Assembly (NCBI RefSeq): GCF_001660485.1
Contig: NZ_CP013979.1
Span: forward strand, 744,001 to 808,000
Length of the DNA: 64,000 bases
From: Agromyces aureus
GTDB lineage: Bacteria > Actinomycetota > Actinomycetes > Actinomycetales > Microbacteriaceae
Direction: 5' to 3'
The notes beneath the pieces were generated by a model that was not told the origin of the DNA, made no database searches, and saw nothing but the letters and a program-made list of their open reading frames with translations. The position numbers and the translations under genes were made by a program. Positions 48,581 through 57,466 of the stretch are shown one piece after another (position 1 is the stretch's first letter; each line of letters starts with the position of its first letter).

Positions 48581-49747
48581 ATGAACATCTCCGACCGCGC
48601 CGGCTTCGACACGCTCGCGATCCACGCCGGCCAGGCGTTCGACCCCACGACGGGCGCGGTGATCCCGCCCGTCTACCTCACCTCGACCTACGTGCAGGAC
48701 GGCATCGGCAACCTGCGCGAGGGCTACGAGTACTCGCGCGGCGGCAACCCGACCCGCACGGCGCTCGAGACCCAGCTCGCGGCACTCGAGCGCGGCATCC
48801 GCGGGCTCTCGTTCGCGTCGGGGCTCGCCGCCGAAGACGCGCTGCTGCGCACGGTGCTCGCGCCCGGCGACCACGTCGTCGTCGGCAACGACGTGTACGG
48901 CGGCACGCACCGGCTGATCCGCAAGGTGCACGGCGGGTGGGGCGTGCGGCACAGCACGGTCGACCTGGGCGACCTCGACGCGGTGCGCGCGGCGATCGAG
49001 CCCGGCGTCACGAAGGTGCTCTGGATCGAGACGCCGTCGAACCCGCTCATGAAGATCACCGACATCGTGGCGCTCGCCGAGATCGGTCGCGAGTCGGGCG
49101 CCCTCGTCGTCGTCGACAACACGTTCGCGACGCCGGCGCTGCAGCAGCCGATCGCGCTCGGCGCCGACGTCGTCGTGCACTCGACGACGAAGTACCTCGG
49201 CGGCCACTCCGACGTCGTCGGCGGCGCGCTCGTGTTCGCGCCGGGGCAGGAGGAGCTCGCCGAGCAGGTGACGTTCACGCAGTTCGCCGCCGGCGCGGTG
49301 TCGGGCCCGTTCGATGCGTTCCTCACGACCCGCGGCATCAAGACCCTCGGCATCCGGATGCAGCGGCACAGCGCCACGGCGCAGCTCATCGCCGAGCGGC
49401 TCGCGTCGCACTCCGGCATCGCCCGCGTCTACTACCCGGGGCTCGAGTCGCACCCCGGGCACGAGCTCGCGGCCCGGCAGATGTCGGGCTTCGGCGGCAT
49501 GCTCTCGATCGAGCTCGCGGGCGGCGGCGAGGCCGCGCGCCGGTTCGCCGAGTCGACCACGCTGTTCCAGCTGGCCGAGTCGCTCGGCGGCGTCGAGTCG
49601 CTCGTGAACCACCCGTGGGCCATGACGCACGCGTCGGTGCGGGGCACCGAGGCCGAGGTCGCCGAGTCGATCGTGCGCCTCTCGGTCGGCATCGAGGACG
49701 CGAACGACCTGCTCGCCGACATCGACGAGGCGCTCGCGCGGCTGTAG
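48581..49747 (+). CDS. metB: Cystathionine gamma-synthase / gamma-lyase (trans-sulfuration PLP enzyme)
   Basis: The 388-residue protein has the gamma-family landmarks: YEYSRGGNPTRTALE (49-63), FASGLAAEDALL, VVVDNTFATPALQQP, and PLP-binding Lys204 in HSTTKYLGGHSD. The C-terminus is SLGGVESLVNHPWAMTHASV. It uses O-acyl-homoserine plus cysteine, or runs as gamma-lyase on cystathionine. Pairing with cbs favours reverse transsulfuration (homocysteine to cysteine), but sequence alone does not settle direction. The ATG at 48581 starts the conserved region. Confidence 0.92.
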   Translation: MNISDRAGFDTLAIHAGQAFDPTTGAVIPPVYLTSTYVQDGIGNLREGYEYSRGGNPTRTALETQLAALERGIRGLSFASGLAAEDALLRTVLAPGDHVVVGNDVYGGTHRLIRKVHGGWGVRHSTVDLGDLDAVRAAIEPGVTKVLWIETPSNPLMKITDIVALAEIGRESGALVVVDNTFATPALQQPIALGADVVVHSTTKYLGGHSDVVGGALVFAPGQEELAEQVTFTQFAAGAVSGPFDAFLTTRGIKTLGIRMQRHSATAQLIAERLASHSGIARVYYPGLESHPGHELAARQMSGFGGMLSIELAGGGEAARRFAESTTLFQLAESLGGVESLVNHPWAMTHASVRGTEAEVAESIVRLSVGIEDANDLLADIDEALARL

Positions 49748-49925
49748 GCGGGTCGTTCCTGCGTCGTTCGGTCGCTCGTGGTCGCAATACACACGTGCGA
49801 TCGCCCACAGCTGACCGAACGATGATGGCCGGCATGCGACATCCGCTCGGTCGGTGGCAGGAATTCGTTGAAGCGCGTCAGCCCTGCCATCGTCATGCGT
49901 CGAGCGGATGCCGCAGACTGAGCGG

Positions 49926-51371
49926 GTGAGCACGAAACCCATCGCCGCGGCATCAGTCATCACCGCGGGCGACGCCTCCCAGATCGGCGAGCACCACGGC
50001 AGCCTGGGGCTCGTGCAGGGCACGGCCCTGTACATCGCGAGCGTGCTCGGCACCGGCATCCTCGTGCTGCCCGGGCTCGCCGCCGCGGCCGCCGGGCCGG
50101 CCTCGGTCGTCGCGGTCGCCGTCGTGCTCGTGCTCTCGATCCCGCTCGCCGGCACGTTCGCCGCCCTCGCCTCGCGGTACCCGGACGCCGGGGGCGTCGC
50201 GAGCTACGTGCGCCGGGCGCTCGGCGACACCGCGGCGCGCATGGCGGGGTACTGGTTCTACTTCGGGGTCTGCATCGGCGCGCCCGTGCTCGCGGTGCTC
50301 GGCGGCGAGTACGTCGTCGCGGTGCTCGGCATCGACCGCTCGGCCGTGCCGATCATCGGGTTCGCGGTCTTCATCCCGCCGTTCGTCGTCAACTGGTTCG
50401 GCGTGCGCGTGGCCGGGTGGGTGCAGTTCGTGCTCACCGGGCTCCTCGTGGCGGTCGTCGTCGGCGTCGTCGCCGTGACGTTCCCGGCGGCCGAGGCGTC
50501 GAACTTCACGCCGTTCCTCCCGAACGGCTGGGGCGGGGTGGGCGTCGCCATCAGCCTGTTCGTGTGGGCGTTCGCCGGCTGGGAGGTCGGCACGCACATC
50601 GCCGGGGAGTTCAAGAACCCGCGCAAGATCATCCCGCTCGCGACCGGCATCGCCGTCGTCGTGGTCGGCGCCGGATACCTCGCACTGCAGTTCGTCACCG
50701 TCGCGGTGCTCGGCGATCGTGCCGGCGACGGACAGGTGCCGCTGCTCGACCTCGTCGAGGCCACCGCGCCCGGCATCGGCCCGGTGCTCGTCGCCATCGT
50801 CGCGGCCATCGTCACCCTCGGCGTCATGAACGCGTACCTGCCCGCGTTCGGCAAGCTCGGCGCCGCCCTCGGCCGTGACGGCGACCTGCCGAGGTTCTTC
50901 GCGAAGGGCGCCGCCGACGGGCAGGTGCCGCGCCGGTCGCTCGCCCTCACGGGCGTCATCATCCTCATCTACTTCGGCCTGATGCTGCTCAACGACCTCG
51001 ACCTGACCGGGTTCATCCTGATCCACACGAGCAACATGGTCGCGATCTACGCCGCCGGCATGCTCGCCGCGACGCTGCTGCTGAAGCGCTGGTCGTTCGG
51101 CTGGTGGCTCGCCGTCGTGGCGACGGTCATGACGGCAGGCCTGCTCGTCCTCGCCTGGCAGAACCTGTTCGTGCCATTGCTGCTCGCGGTCGCCGCGGTC
51201 GTCGTGACGATCGTGCGGCGCCTGCGCGGCCGGCGGACGGACGTCGGCCCCGCAGCATCCGGAACCCACGCGGCATCCGCGACCCACGCGGCATCCGGGA
51301 CCACCGTCGACCCCGAGGCATCCGTCGTCGCCGCGACCGCCGCCGACACCACCGAGGAGCACCCCGCATGA
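49926..51371 (+). CDS. APC-superfamily amino acid permease
   Basis: The ~481-residue protein has 12 predicted helices. Its first is LVQGTALYIASVLGTGILVLPGLAAAAAGPAS, the substrate-binding unwound helix with G-T-G-I-L, and ISLFVWAFAGWEVGTHIAGEFKNPRKIIPLATG marks helices 6-7 of the APC fold. The C-terminus is an Ala/Thr-rich low-complexity tail. A GTG at 49926 is my choice; an in-frame ATG at 49908 lies in a copy of the abundant CGGATGCCGC sequence. It overlaps the cyclase gene by four bases, so the two probably act on related compounds. Confidence 0.87.
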   Translation: MSTKPIAAASVITAGDASQIGEHHGSLGLVQGTALYIASVLGTGILVLPGLAAAAAGPASVVAVAVVLVLSIPLAGTFAALASRYPDAGGVASYVRRALGDTAARMAGYWFYFGVCIGAPVLAVLGGEYVVAVLGIDRSAVPIIGFAVFIPPFVVNWFGVRVAGWVQFVLTGLLVAVVVGVVAVTFPAAEASNFTPFLPNGWGGVGVAISLFVWAFAGWEVGTHIAGEFKNPRKIIPLATGIAVVVVGAGYLALQFVTVAVLGDRAGDGQVPLLDLVEATAPGIGPVLVAIVAAIVTLGVMNAYLPAFGKLGAALGRDGDLPRFFAKGAADGQVPRRSLALTGVIILIYFGLMLLNDLDLTGFILIHTSNMVAIYAAGMLAATLLLKRWSFGWWLAVVATVMTAGLLVLAWQNLFVPLLLAVAAVVVTIVRRLRGRRTDVGPAASGTHAASATHAASGTTVDPEASVVAATAADTTEEHPA

Positions 51372-52339
51372 CCGAGTACCGCGCCCGTTTCGACGCCGAC
51401 ATCGCGTTCGTGAACGGGGGAGGGCTGCGCGCCGACGCGTTCCGTCTCGACCTGCCCGCCGCCGACCCGACCGAGGCCGAGATCGCCGAACTGCTCGTGC
51501 GCCACCTCGGGCTGACGCTCGTCGGCAGCGTGCAGCTCTCGAACCTCGAGATCGTCGAGGAGGCCCACCGCGGATCTCGAGGAGTGTCGCGAACTCAGGA
51601 TGCGCCGGACGACTCGCCGTCGTCGCGCCCTGATGGCGCGGCGCGCCACGAACGGCTCCTGAATCCGCCACGCGCCCTCGTGGATCTCAGCCACCCGATC
51701 CGAGCCGGGCTCGTGACCTACCCGGGCATCCCGGCGCCCGTCATCACGCCGCACCTCACGCGCGAGGCATCCCGGGCGGCCTACGCACCCGGCACCGAGT
51801 TCGAGATCGACGTCATCGCCATGGCGGGCAACACGGGCACCTACCTCGACAGCCCGTTCCACCGCTACGCCGACGGGGGAGACCTCGCGAGCCTCGACCT
51901 GGAGACCCTCGTCGGGTTGCCCGCCGAGGTGTTCCGGCTGACGGATGCGACGAGCCGCGGCATCCCGGCCGAGGTGTTCTTCGACCGCGAGCTCGCGGGC
52001 ACGGCGGTGCTGCTGCACACCGGATTCGACCGGCGTTTCGGCACGCCCGAGTACGCCCACGGCTCGCCCTACCTGACCGAGGCGGGTGCGCGGCACCTCG
52101 TCGCGGCCGGGGTCGCGCTCGTCGGCATCGATGCGTTGAACATCGACGACACCGAGTCGGGCGGCGAGCGCCCGGCGCACTCGCTGCTGCTCGAGGCCGG
52201 CATCCACGTGGTCGAGCACCTCACGGGGCTCGAGCGGGTGCCCGTGCGGGGCGCGCGGTTCACGGCCGTGCCGCCGCGCGTCGAGGCGTTCGGCACCTTC
52301 CCCGTGCGGGCGTTCGCCGAGGTGCCGTCGGTCGAGTAG
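51368..52339 (+). CDS. Cyclase-family (kynurenine-formamidase-like) protein with extra N-terminal domain and altered metal motif
   Basis: The 323-residue protein has an unrecognised N-terminal module (1-72; FVNGGGLRADAFRLDLPAADPTEAEIAELLVRHLGLTLV), a polar linker, and then a cyclase domain from LVDLSHPIRAGLVTYPGIP (104 onwards). The family's HxGTHxDxPxH metal motif appears as GNTGTYLDSPFHRY: Asn155 and Tyr159 replace two metal-binding histidines, while Asp161 and His165 remain. Other conserved parts (VLLHTGFDRRF, VGIDALNIDD) are intact. It may hydrolyse an amide or lactone with changed metal use. Coupling to the permease suggests an amino-acid-derived substrate. Confidence 0.8.
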   Translation: MTEYRARFDADIAFVNGGGLRADAFRLDLPAADPTEAEIAELLVRHLGLTLVGSVQLSNLEIVEEAHRGSRGVSRTQDAPDDSPSSRPDGAARHERLLNPPRALVDLSHPIRAGLVTYPGIPAPVITPHLTREASRAAYAPGTEFEIDVIAMAGNTGTYLDSPFHRYADGGDLASLDLETLVGLPAEVFRLTDATSRGIPAEVFFDRELAGTAVLLHTGFDRRFGTPEYAHGSPYLTEAGARHLVAAGVALVGIDALNIDDTESGGERPAHSLLLEAGIHVVEHLTGLERVPVRGARFTAVPPRVEAFGTFPVRAFAEVPSVE

Positions 52340-52355
52340 CGACGCAGGAGCGTAT

Positions 52356-52388
52356 CGAGACCAGCGTGCCGTCCGACGGGTGGTCTCG
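52356..52388 (+). terminator. Terminator-like hairpin after the cyclase gene
   Basis: CGAGACCA (52356-52363) and TGGTCTCG (52381-52388) pair, with further pairing possible in the 17-base loop. It lies 17 bases after the stop. Confidence 0.55.
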
Positions 52389-52462
52389 GTCTGGCGCCGG
52401 CGCGCCCTCCTCGACCGGCGGGGGACCGTGCATCTGCCGCCCGCGTGCGTGAGGATGGAGGA

Positions 52463-53293
52463 ATGAGCCTTCCCACCTACGCGCTGCGCGACGGAAACAC
52501 GATTCCCGCGATCGGCCTCGGCACATACGGGCTCAACGAGCAGAGCGGCATCGAGGCGATCTCGGGCGCGATCACCGACGGGTACCGGTTGCTCGACACC
52601 GCCTACAACTACGGCAACGAAGACGTCGTCGGCGAGGCGATCCGCCGCTCGGGCGTCGATCGCAGCGACCTCGTCGTCGCCACCAAGCTGCCCGGCCGTC
52701 ACCACGGGTTCGACGAGACCCTCGCGAGCTTCGAGGAGTCGCGTGCGCGGCTCGACCTCGACTGGGTCGACCTCTACCTCATCCACTGGCCGAACCCGAG
52801 CGTCGACAAGTTCGTCGACAGCTGGAAGGCGATGATCCGACTGCGCGAGAAGGGGCTCGTGCGCTCGATCGGCGTCTCGAACTTCACGGCCCCCATGCTC
52901 GAACGTCTCGCGTACGACACGGGCGTCGTCCCCGTCGTCAACCAGGTCGAGCTGCACCCGTACTTCTCGCAGACCGAACTGCGCGCCTATCACGCCGAAC
53001 ACGGCATCCGCACCGAGAGCTGGAGCCCGCTCGGCCGCAAGAGCGACCTGCTGAACGAGCCCGTGCTCACCGAGATCGCCTCGCGCCTCGGCCGTTCGGT
53101 GCCGCAGGTCGTGCTGCGCTGGCACGTGCAGCTCGGCTCGGTGCCGATTCCGAAGTCGTCGCAGGCCGATCGGCGCAGGGCGAATCTCGACGTCTTCTCG
53201 TTCGAATTGAGCGAAGCGGATGTCGCGGCGATCGATGGCCTCGAGCGCGGCCGCATCTGGGGCGCCGATCCCGACACGCACGAAGAGCTCTGA
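52463..53293 (+). CDS. Aldo/keto reductase (AKR5, 2,5-diketo-D-gluconate reductase-like)
   Basis: The 276-residue TIM-barrel enzyme has the catalytic tetrad Asp45 and Tyr50 (LLDTAYNYGNE), Lys75 (VVATKLPG) and His108 (LYLIHWPNP). The NADPH loop PIPKSSQADRRRANLDVF is near residue 230. Members reduce aldehydes and keto-sugars. GGAGGA lies five bases before the ATG at 52463. It has no operon partner; the genes on both sides are separated by more than 85 bases. Confidence 0.92.
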   Translation: MSLPTYALRDGNTIPAIGLGTYGLNEQSGIEAISGAITDGYRLLDTAYNYGNEDVVGEAIRRSGVDRSDLVVATKLPGRHHGFDETLASFEESRARLDLDWVDLYLIHWPNPSVDKFVDSWKAMIRLREKGLVRSIGVSNFTAPMLERLAYDTGVVPVVNQVELHPYFSQTELRAYHAEHGIRTESWSPLGRKSDLLNEPVLTEIASRLGRSVPQVVLRWHVQLGSVPIPKSSQADRRRANLDVFSFELSEADVAAIDGLERGRIWGADPDTHEEL

Positions 53294-53380
53294 GCCCGCC
53301 CGGCCGCGCGCCGGTTCCTCGCGGTGCGCCGGCCCGTTCTGCGGACCGCAACGTCGGCGGCACGACGTAGGCTCGATCGA

Positions 53381-54931
53381 GTGATGCGATCAACGGGCGA
53401 CGGGGCGGCGAACGACGAGATCGAGACGGGCGGCGCCGAGTCGACCGAGTTCTCGCTCGCCCCGGCGGCCGACGCGTACACGTCGGCTGAGGCCTCCGCT
53501 CACGAGGCCTCCGCTCACGAGACGTCGGCTCATGGGGCGACGGATGCCGCGGCATCCGCCCCGACCGGCGACCCCCGCCTGCCCGACGCCAAGGGGCCCC
53601 TGTCGGCGCCCTACACCTGGCTGTCGATCGGCATGTTCGCGACGATCTTCCTCGCGGCGTTCGAGGCGATGGCCGTGACCACGATCATGCCGCTCGTGGT
53701 GCGCGACCTCGACGGCGAGTCGCTGTTCGCGCTCTCGTTCGCCGTGCCGCTGGCCGCGGGCATCATCGGCATGGTGCTCGCGGGCAACTGGACCGACCGC
53801 TCGGGGCCGCTGCCTTCGCTCATCACGGCCGCCGCGCTCTTCGTCGTGGGCCTCGTGATCGCGGGCACCGCGACCGACATGACCGTGTTCATCCTCGGCC
53901 GGTTCGTGCACGGGCTGAGCGGCGCCGCGGTCATCGTGCCGCTCTACGTCATCGTCGCGCGTGCGTACCCCGAGGCGCTGCGCGCGCGGGTGTTCGCGGG
54001 GTTCGCGGCGGCGTGGGTGATCCCGTCGATCGTCGGCCCGGCGCTCGCAGGCCTCGTCGCCGAGACGTTCACCTGGCACTGGGTGTTCCTCGGCGTCATC
54101 GTGATCGTCGTGCCCGCCGCGGCCATGATGGTGCCGCCGATCCTGCGCGTGCGCGACCTCGTGCAGGGCGACCCCTCGGTTCCGTGGAGCCTCGGGCGCG
54201 TCGGGTGGGCCGTGCTCACGGCCGCCGCAGCCCTCGCCGTCTCCCTCTCGAAGGAGCTCGACGACCCGTGGCGATGGGTCGCCGCCGGCATCGGCATCGT
54301 GGTCGCGGCCCTCGCCGCCCGCCCGCTGCTGCCGCCCGGAACATTGCATGCCGTTCGCGGCATGCCGGCGACGGTGGCGGTCAAGTTCGTCGTCGCGGGC
54401 GCGTTCTTCGGCAGCGAGGTCTACCTGCCGTACCTCTTCATCGAGAACTACGAGATGTCGCCGAGCCTCGCGGGCGTCGTGCTCACGGGCGCCGGCGTCA
54501 CATGGGCGGCGGCCTCGTGGCTGCAGGGGCGCCTCACCCACCGGGTCAGCGACACGCGGGCGGTGCAGATCGGTGCGAGCACGCTCGTGCTCGCCCTCGT
54601 CGTGGTGCTCGCGGTGGCCGCGTTCACCCTGCCGCCGGTCATCGCGTTCGTGGCCTGGGCGCTCGCCGGCGCCTCGATGGGGTTCATGTACCCGCGGTTC
54701 TCGGTCTCGGTGCTCGCCCAGTCGAAGCGCGAGGAGCAGGGCTTCAACAGCGCCGCCCTGACGATCTCCGAGTCGCTCGGTGCGTCGATCGCCCTCGCCG
54801 TCACGGCGCTGGTGTCGTCGGCGATCGGCGCCGGTGCGTTCACGGCCGACTTCGCCGTCACCGTGGGCATCGCGATCGTCGGCCTGCTCATCGCCGGGCG
54901 CGTGCGGCCGCCGGGCGTGCCGCGCGGCTGA
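53381..54931 (+). CDS. MFS transporter, EmrB/QacA-like
   Basis: The 516-residue transporter has a long acidic/Ala-His-rich cytoplasmic start with repeated SAHE units. About 14 helices follow, beginning WLSIGMFATIFLAAFEAMAVTTIMPLVVRDL. Motif A is GNWTDRSGPLPSLI and motif B RFVHGLSGAAVIVPLYVI. Acidic residues in the first helix (FEAMAVTT) fit proton-coupled drug export. TAGGCT (53368-53373) ends 7 bases before the GTG at 53381, a leaderless start; an ATG follows at 53384. Confidence 0.88.
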   Translation: MMRSTGDGAANDEIETGGAESTEFSLAPAADAYTSAEASAHEASAHETSAHGATDAAASAPTGDPRLPDAKGPLSAPYTWLSIGMFATIFLAAFEAMAVTTIMPLVVRDLDGESLFALSFAVPLAAGIIGMVLAGNWTDRSGPLPSLITAAALFVVGLVIAGTATDMTVFILGRFVHGLSGAAVIVPLYVIVARAYPEALRARVFAGFAAAWVIPSIVGPALAGLVAETFTWHWVFLGVIVIVVPAAAMMVPPILRVRDLVQGDPSVPWSLGRVGWAVLTAAAALAVSLSKELDDPWRWVAAGIGIVVAALAARPLLPPGTLHAVRGMPATVAVKFVVAGAFFGSEVYLPYLFIENYEMSPSLAGVVLTGAGVTWAAASWLQGRLTHRVSDTRAVQIGASTLVLALVVVLAVAAFTLPPVIAFVAWALAGASMGFMYPRFSVSVLAQSKREEQGFNSAALTISESLGASIALAVTALVSSAIGAGAFTADFAVTVGIAIVGLLIAGRVRPPGVPRG

Positions 54932-55054
54932 CCGGCTTCAGGGCGGCGCCGGCGTCAGGTCGCGGATACCGCGCGCGGCGGTCACGGCTCGACGGGCACC
55001 ATGCCGGGCGGGAGGCGACCCCTCGCGATGACGCCTGCGCGCGGCATCCGCTGC

Positions 55055-56071
55055 TCAGAAGGCGGGTCGGCCCGTCGACGAGCGCACGATCAACTCGGGC
55101 ACGATCGCGTCGCGGTGCGCCGAACCCGCGGCGTCGCTGCCCAGTAGCAGGGCCACGCAACGGCGACCGAGCTCGGCGAAGTCCTGCCGCACGGTCGTGA
55201 GCGGGGGCCAGAAGTGCGCGGCCTCGGGGATGTCGTCGAACCCGACGATCGAGACGTCGCGCGGGATCTCGAGTCCGGCGTCGCGGATCGCGTGCATGAG
55301 GCCGAGCGCCATCTGGTCGTTCGACGAGAAGATCGCGGTGAAGTCGCGCACGGTGAGCAGCTCGCGTCCGGCGTAGTAGCCGAAGTCCGCCGTCCAGTCG
55401 CCGAGGATCGGCGCGGTGGTCGGCACGTCGCTCGCGCTCATCTCCTCGAGGAATCCGCGCATGCGCGCCTCGGCCTCGATCCAGTCCTGGGGTCCGGTGA
55501 GGTGGTAGATGTTGCGGTGGCCGAGCTCGATGAGGTGACGGGTCGCGAGTCGCGCTCCGGCGATCTGGTCGACCGAGAGGGTGTGGTCGGGGTCCTTGCC
55601 GGTCGACTGCAGGCTGACGTACGGCACATCGATCGAGCGCTGGGCGAGCGTGTCGAACACGCGGGCCTGCGGGGCGATGACCACGAGTCCCTCGACACCC
55701 TGCGCGACCAGGTGCGCGAGGCCGTCGGCGATCGAACGATCGTCGGAGGCGTCGATGTTGGCCGTGCTGACCCAGTAGCCGGCCTCTCGGGCGGCGGCCT
55801 CGATGGCCGTGATGCTCGACGCCGGGCCGTACTGGGTGCTCTGCGACGAGAGGATGCCGATGGTGTGCGATCGGCTCGTGACGAGCGCACGGGCCGCTCG
55901 GTTGGGCTGGTACTGCACCTGCTCCATGACGTCGAGCACGCGCTGCTTCGTCTCGGGGCGGATGCTCGGGTGGTGGTTGAGCACGCGGGAGACCGTCTGA
56001 TGGGAGACGCCGGCCAGGCGCGCGACGTCTCGGATGCTGGGCGCGCGGCCCTTCGACGGCTCGTCTGACAC
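55055..56071 (-). CDS. LacI-family regulator of the pentose (CUT2) cluster
   Basis: The 338-residue protein has a helix-turn-helix (SIRDVARLAGVSHQTVSRVLNHHP), hinge YQPNRAARALVTSRS and sensor domain (SIVGFDDIPEAAHFWPPLTTVRQ). AAGGAAG lies 6 bases before the GTG at 56071. Operators with TGTGAC/GTCACA arms surround its own -35 region and sit downstream of the divergent promoter. It is thus the likely repressor of the epimerase and ChvE-MmsAB genes. The family and target genes suggest an arabinose-, xylose- or galactose-like inducer. Confidence 0.92.
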   Translation of the reverse strand: MSDEPSKGRAPSIRDVARLAGVSHQTVSRVLNHHPSIRPETKQRVLDVMEQVQYQPNRAARALVTSRSHTIGILSSQSTQYGPASSITAIEAAAREAGYWVSTANIDASDDRSIADGLAHLVAQGVEGLVVIAPQARVFDTLAQRSIDVPYVSLQSTGKDPDHTLSVDQIAGARLATRHLIELGHRNIYHLTGPQDWIEAEARMRGFLEEMSASDVPTTAPILGDWTADFGYYAGRELLTVRDFTAIFSSNDQMALGLMHAIRDAGLEIPRDVSIVGFDDIPEAAHFWPPLTTVRQDFAELGRRCVALLLGSDAAGSAHRDAIVPELIVRSSTGRPAF

Positions 56072-56100
56072 GGTCACTTCCTTGTTCGTGTACGTGGGCA

Positions 56101-56180
56101 TGTGCACGGTCACACGCCTTGTCGCCCCTCATTATGCACGTCGGGCCGCGAATGTGACCGTCACACATGTGACGGTCACA
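56101..56180 (-). promoter_or_regulatory. LacI promoter with three operators
   Basis: Sites TGTGCACGGTCACA (56101-56114), TGTGACCGTCACA (56153-56165) and TGTGACGGTCACA (56168-56180) are variants of one palindrome. A minus-strand CATAAT -10 (56136-56131) places the -35 inside the second site. The paired second and third sites are spaced 15 bases. The remainder of the 425-base gap to the next gene holds the divergent promoter and no gene I can support. Confidence 0.75.
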
Positions 56181-56370
56181 TGAAATCCGACGTCTCGGCG
56201 ACCCGTCTTCGGGTCGAATGGAAGGAGTCCGAACGTGCTCCGGGCCGGCTCGGAATGCTCGTCTCGCACGTCTTTCCGGGCCTCCGGGCTGCCCGTGCCC
56301 CGATGTGGGGGTGCTGACGACGCACGCCGACAGCCGCACCGGCCGTTACCGATCCGTGACCACTCCCGAG

Positions 56371-56426
56371 TTGACAGTTCGGCTCGGCATCGGGCTAACA
56401 TGAGTGTCGCCATGTGAACGGTCACA
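56371..56426 (+). promoter_or_regulatory. Pentose-cluster promoter with downstream operator
   Basis: TTGACA (56371-56376) and TAACAT (56396-56401) are 19 bases apart. TGTGAACGGTCACA (56413-56426) lies just past the start point, placed to block transcription. Confidence 0.72.
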
Positions 56427-56496
56427 TCCGACCGGCACATGACGCCGATCCAACGACCGGGCGACGCACCCGAACCATCGACGAAGGAGTCAGCAC

Positions 56497-56595
56497 GTGA
56501 ACCACGGTGACCTGCACCCGTTCGGAGCATCCTCCGGAGTGTGCGCCCGTGTTCTCGGTTCCGGCTCCGAGGCCATCCGGGCGGTCGCCGCATGA
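56497..56595 (+). CDS. 32-residue ORF with strong ribosome site, coupled to the epimerase gene
   Basis: A GTG at 56497 follows AAGGAG by eight bases. The frame (MNHGDLHPFGASSG start, SGSEAIRAVAA end) stops with a TGA overlapping the epimerase ATG (ATGA at 56592-56595). No family is recognised. The position is where a ribulokinase (araB) often stands in pentose operons. It could therefore be a leader peptide driving coupled translation, or the scar of an internal deletion. Confidence 0.5.
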   Translation: MNHGDLHPFGASSGVCARVLGSGSEAIRAVAA

Positions 56596-57314
56596 GCACC
56601 TATGGTCCGCAGCTCGAAGTCGCGATCGCGCGGGTTCGTACCGAGGTTGCGAAGTTGCATGCGGAGTTGACGCGGTACGGCCTGGTGGTCTGGACGGGTG
56701 GCAACGTGTCTGGTCGGGTTCCGGGTGCGGACCTGTTCGTGATCAAGCCGTCGGGGGTCAGCTATGACGATCTGGCCCCGGAGAACATGATCCTGTGCGA
56801 TCTGGACGGCCAGGTGATCGAGGGCACCCCCGGTGCCGAGCGATCCCCGTCGTCCGATACTGCGGCGCATGCGTACGTGTACCGGAACATGCCCGAGGTC
56901 GGCGGTGTGGTGCACACCCATTCGACGTACGCGGTGGCGTGGGCGGCCCGGAACGAGCCGATCCCGTGTGTGATCACGGCGATGGCGGACGAGTTCGGTG
57001 GTCCGATCCCGGTGGGTCCGTTCGCGATCATCGGGGACGACTCGATCGGTCGCGGCATCGTCGACACCCTCACTGGTCACCGGTCTCGTGCGGTGTTGAT
57101 GGCCAATCACGGCCCGTTCACGATCGGCACGAGTGCGAAGGATGCGGTCAAGGCCGCGGTCATGGTCGAGGACGTCGCTCGCACGGTGCACCTGGCGCGC
57201 GAGGCAGGCCCGTTGATCCCGATCCCGCAGGAAGCGATCGACCGGCTGTACGACCGATACCAGAACGTCTACGGACAGACGACCGACGCACGTCGGCCGG
57301 CGACCCGGGCATGA
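56592..57314 (+). CDS. araD: L-ribulose-5-phosphate 4-epimerase (class II aldolase family)
   Basis: The 240-residue protein matches AraD. It has the phosphate site TGGNVSGR (35-42) and IKPSGVSYDDL (51-61). SSDTAAH supplies Asp89, VVHTHST supplies metal ligands His108 and His110, and MANHGPF supplies His175. It interconverts L-ribulose-5-P and D-xylulose-5-P. Kinase and isomerase genes (araB, araA) are not adjacent. Codon choice is unusual for the window, with many TTG, GTG, GGT and CGG codons in its first half. That suggests separate ancestry, or expression-related bias. Confidence 0.88.
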   Translation: MSTYGPQLEVAIARVRTEVAKLHAELTRYGLVVWTGGNVSGRVPGADLFVIKPSGVSYDDLAPENMILCDLDGQVIEGTPGAERSPSSDTAAHAYVYRNMPEVGGVVHTHSTYAVAWAARNEPIPCVITAMADEFGGPIPVGPFAIIGDDSIGRGIVDTLTGHRSRAVLMANHGPFTIGTSAKDAVKAAVMVEDVARTVHLAREAGPLIPIPQEAIDRLYDRYQNVYGQTTDARRPATRA

Positions 57315-57466
57315 CTCGCGCCGAAGGCGCATAACTCAATACACAAGCTTGCGACATCCGGTCGGTTCGACGGGAATGGCGTGGGGGAGCGGCGTTCATG
57401 GGCGCCGTCGCTCCGACTGTCACCAAGACGATGACGTCCATGAATGACACAGTGAAAGGAAACACC

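Noticed and set aside
54932..55054. Possible small gene between the MFS gene and LacI
   Set aside because: Only a 123-base convergent gap with no ribosome site and no conserved frame.
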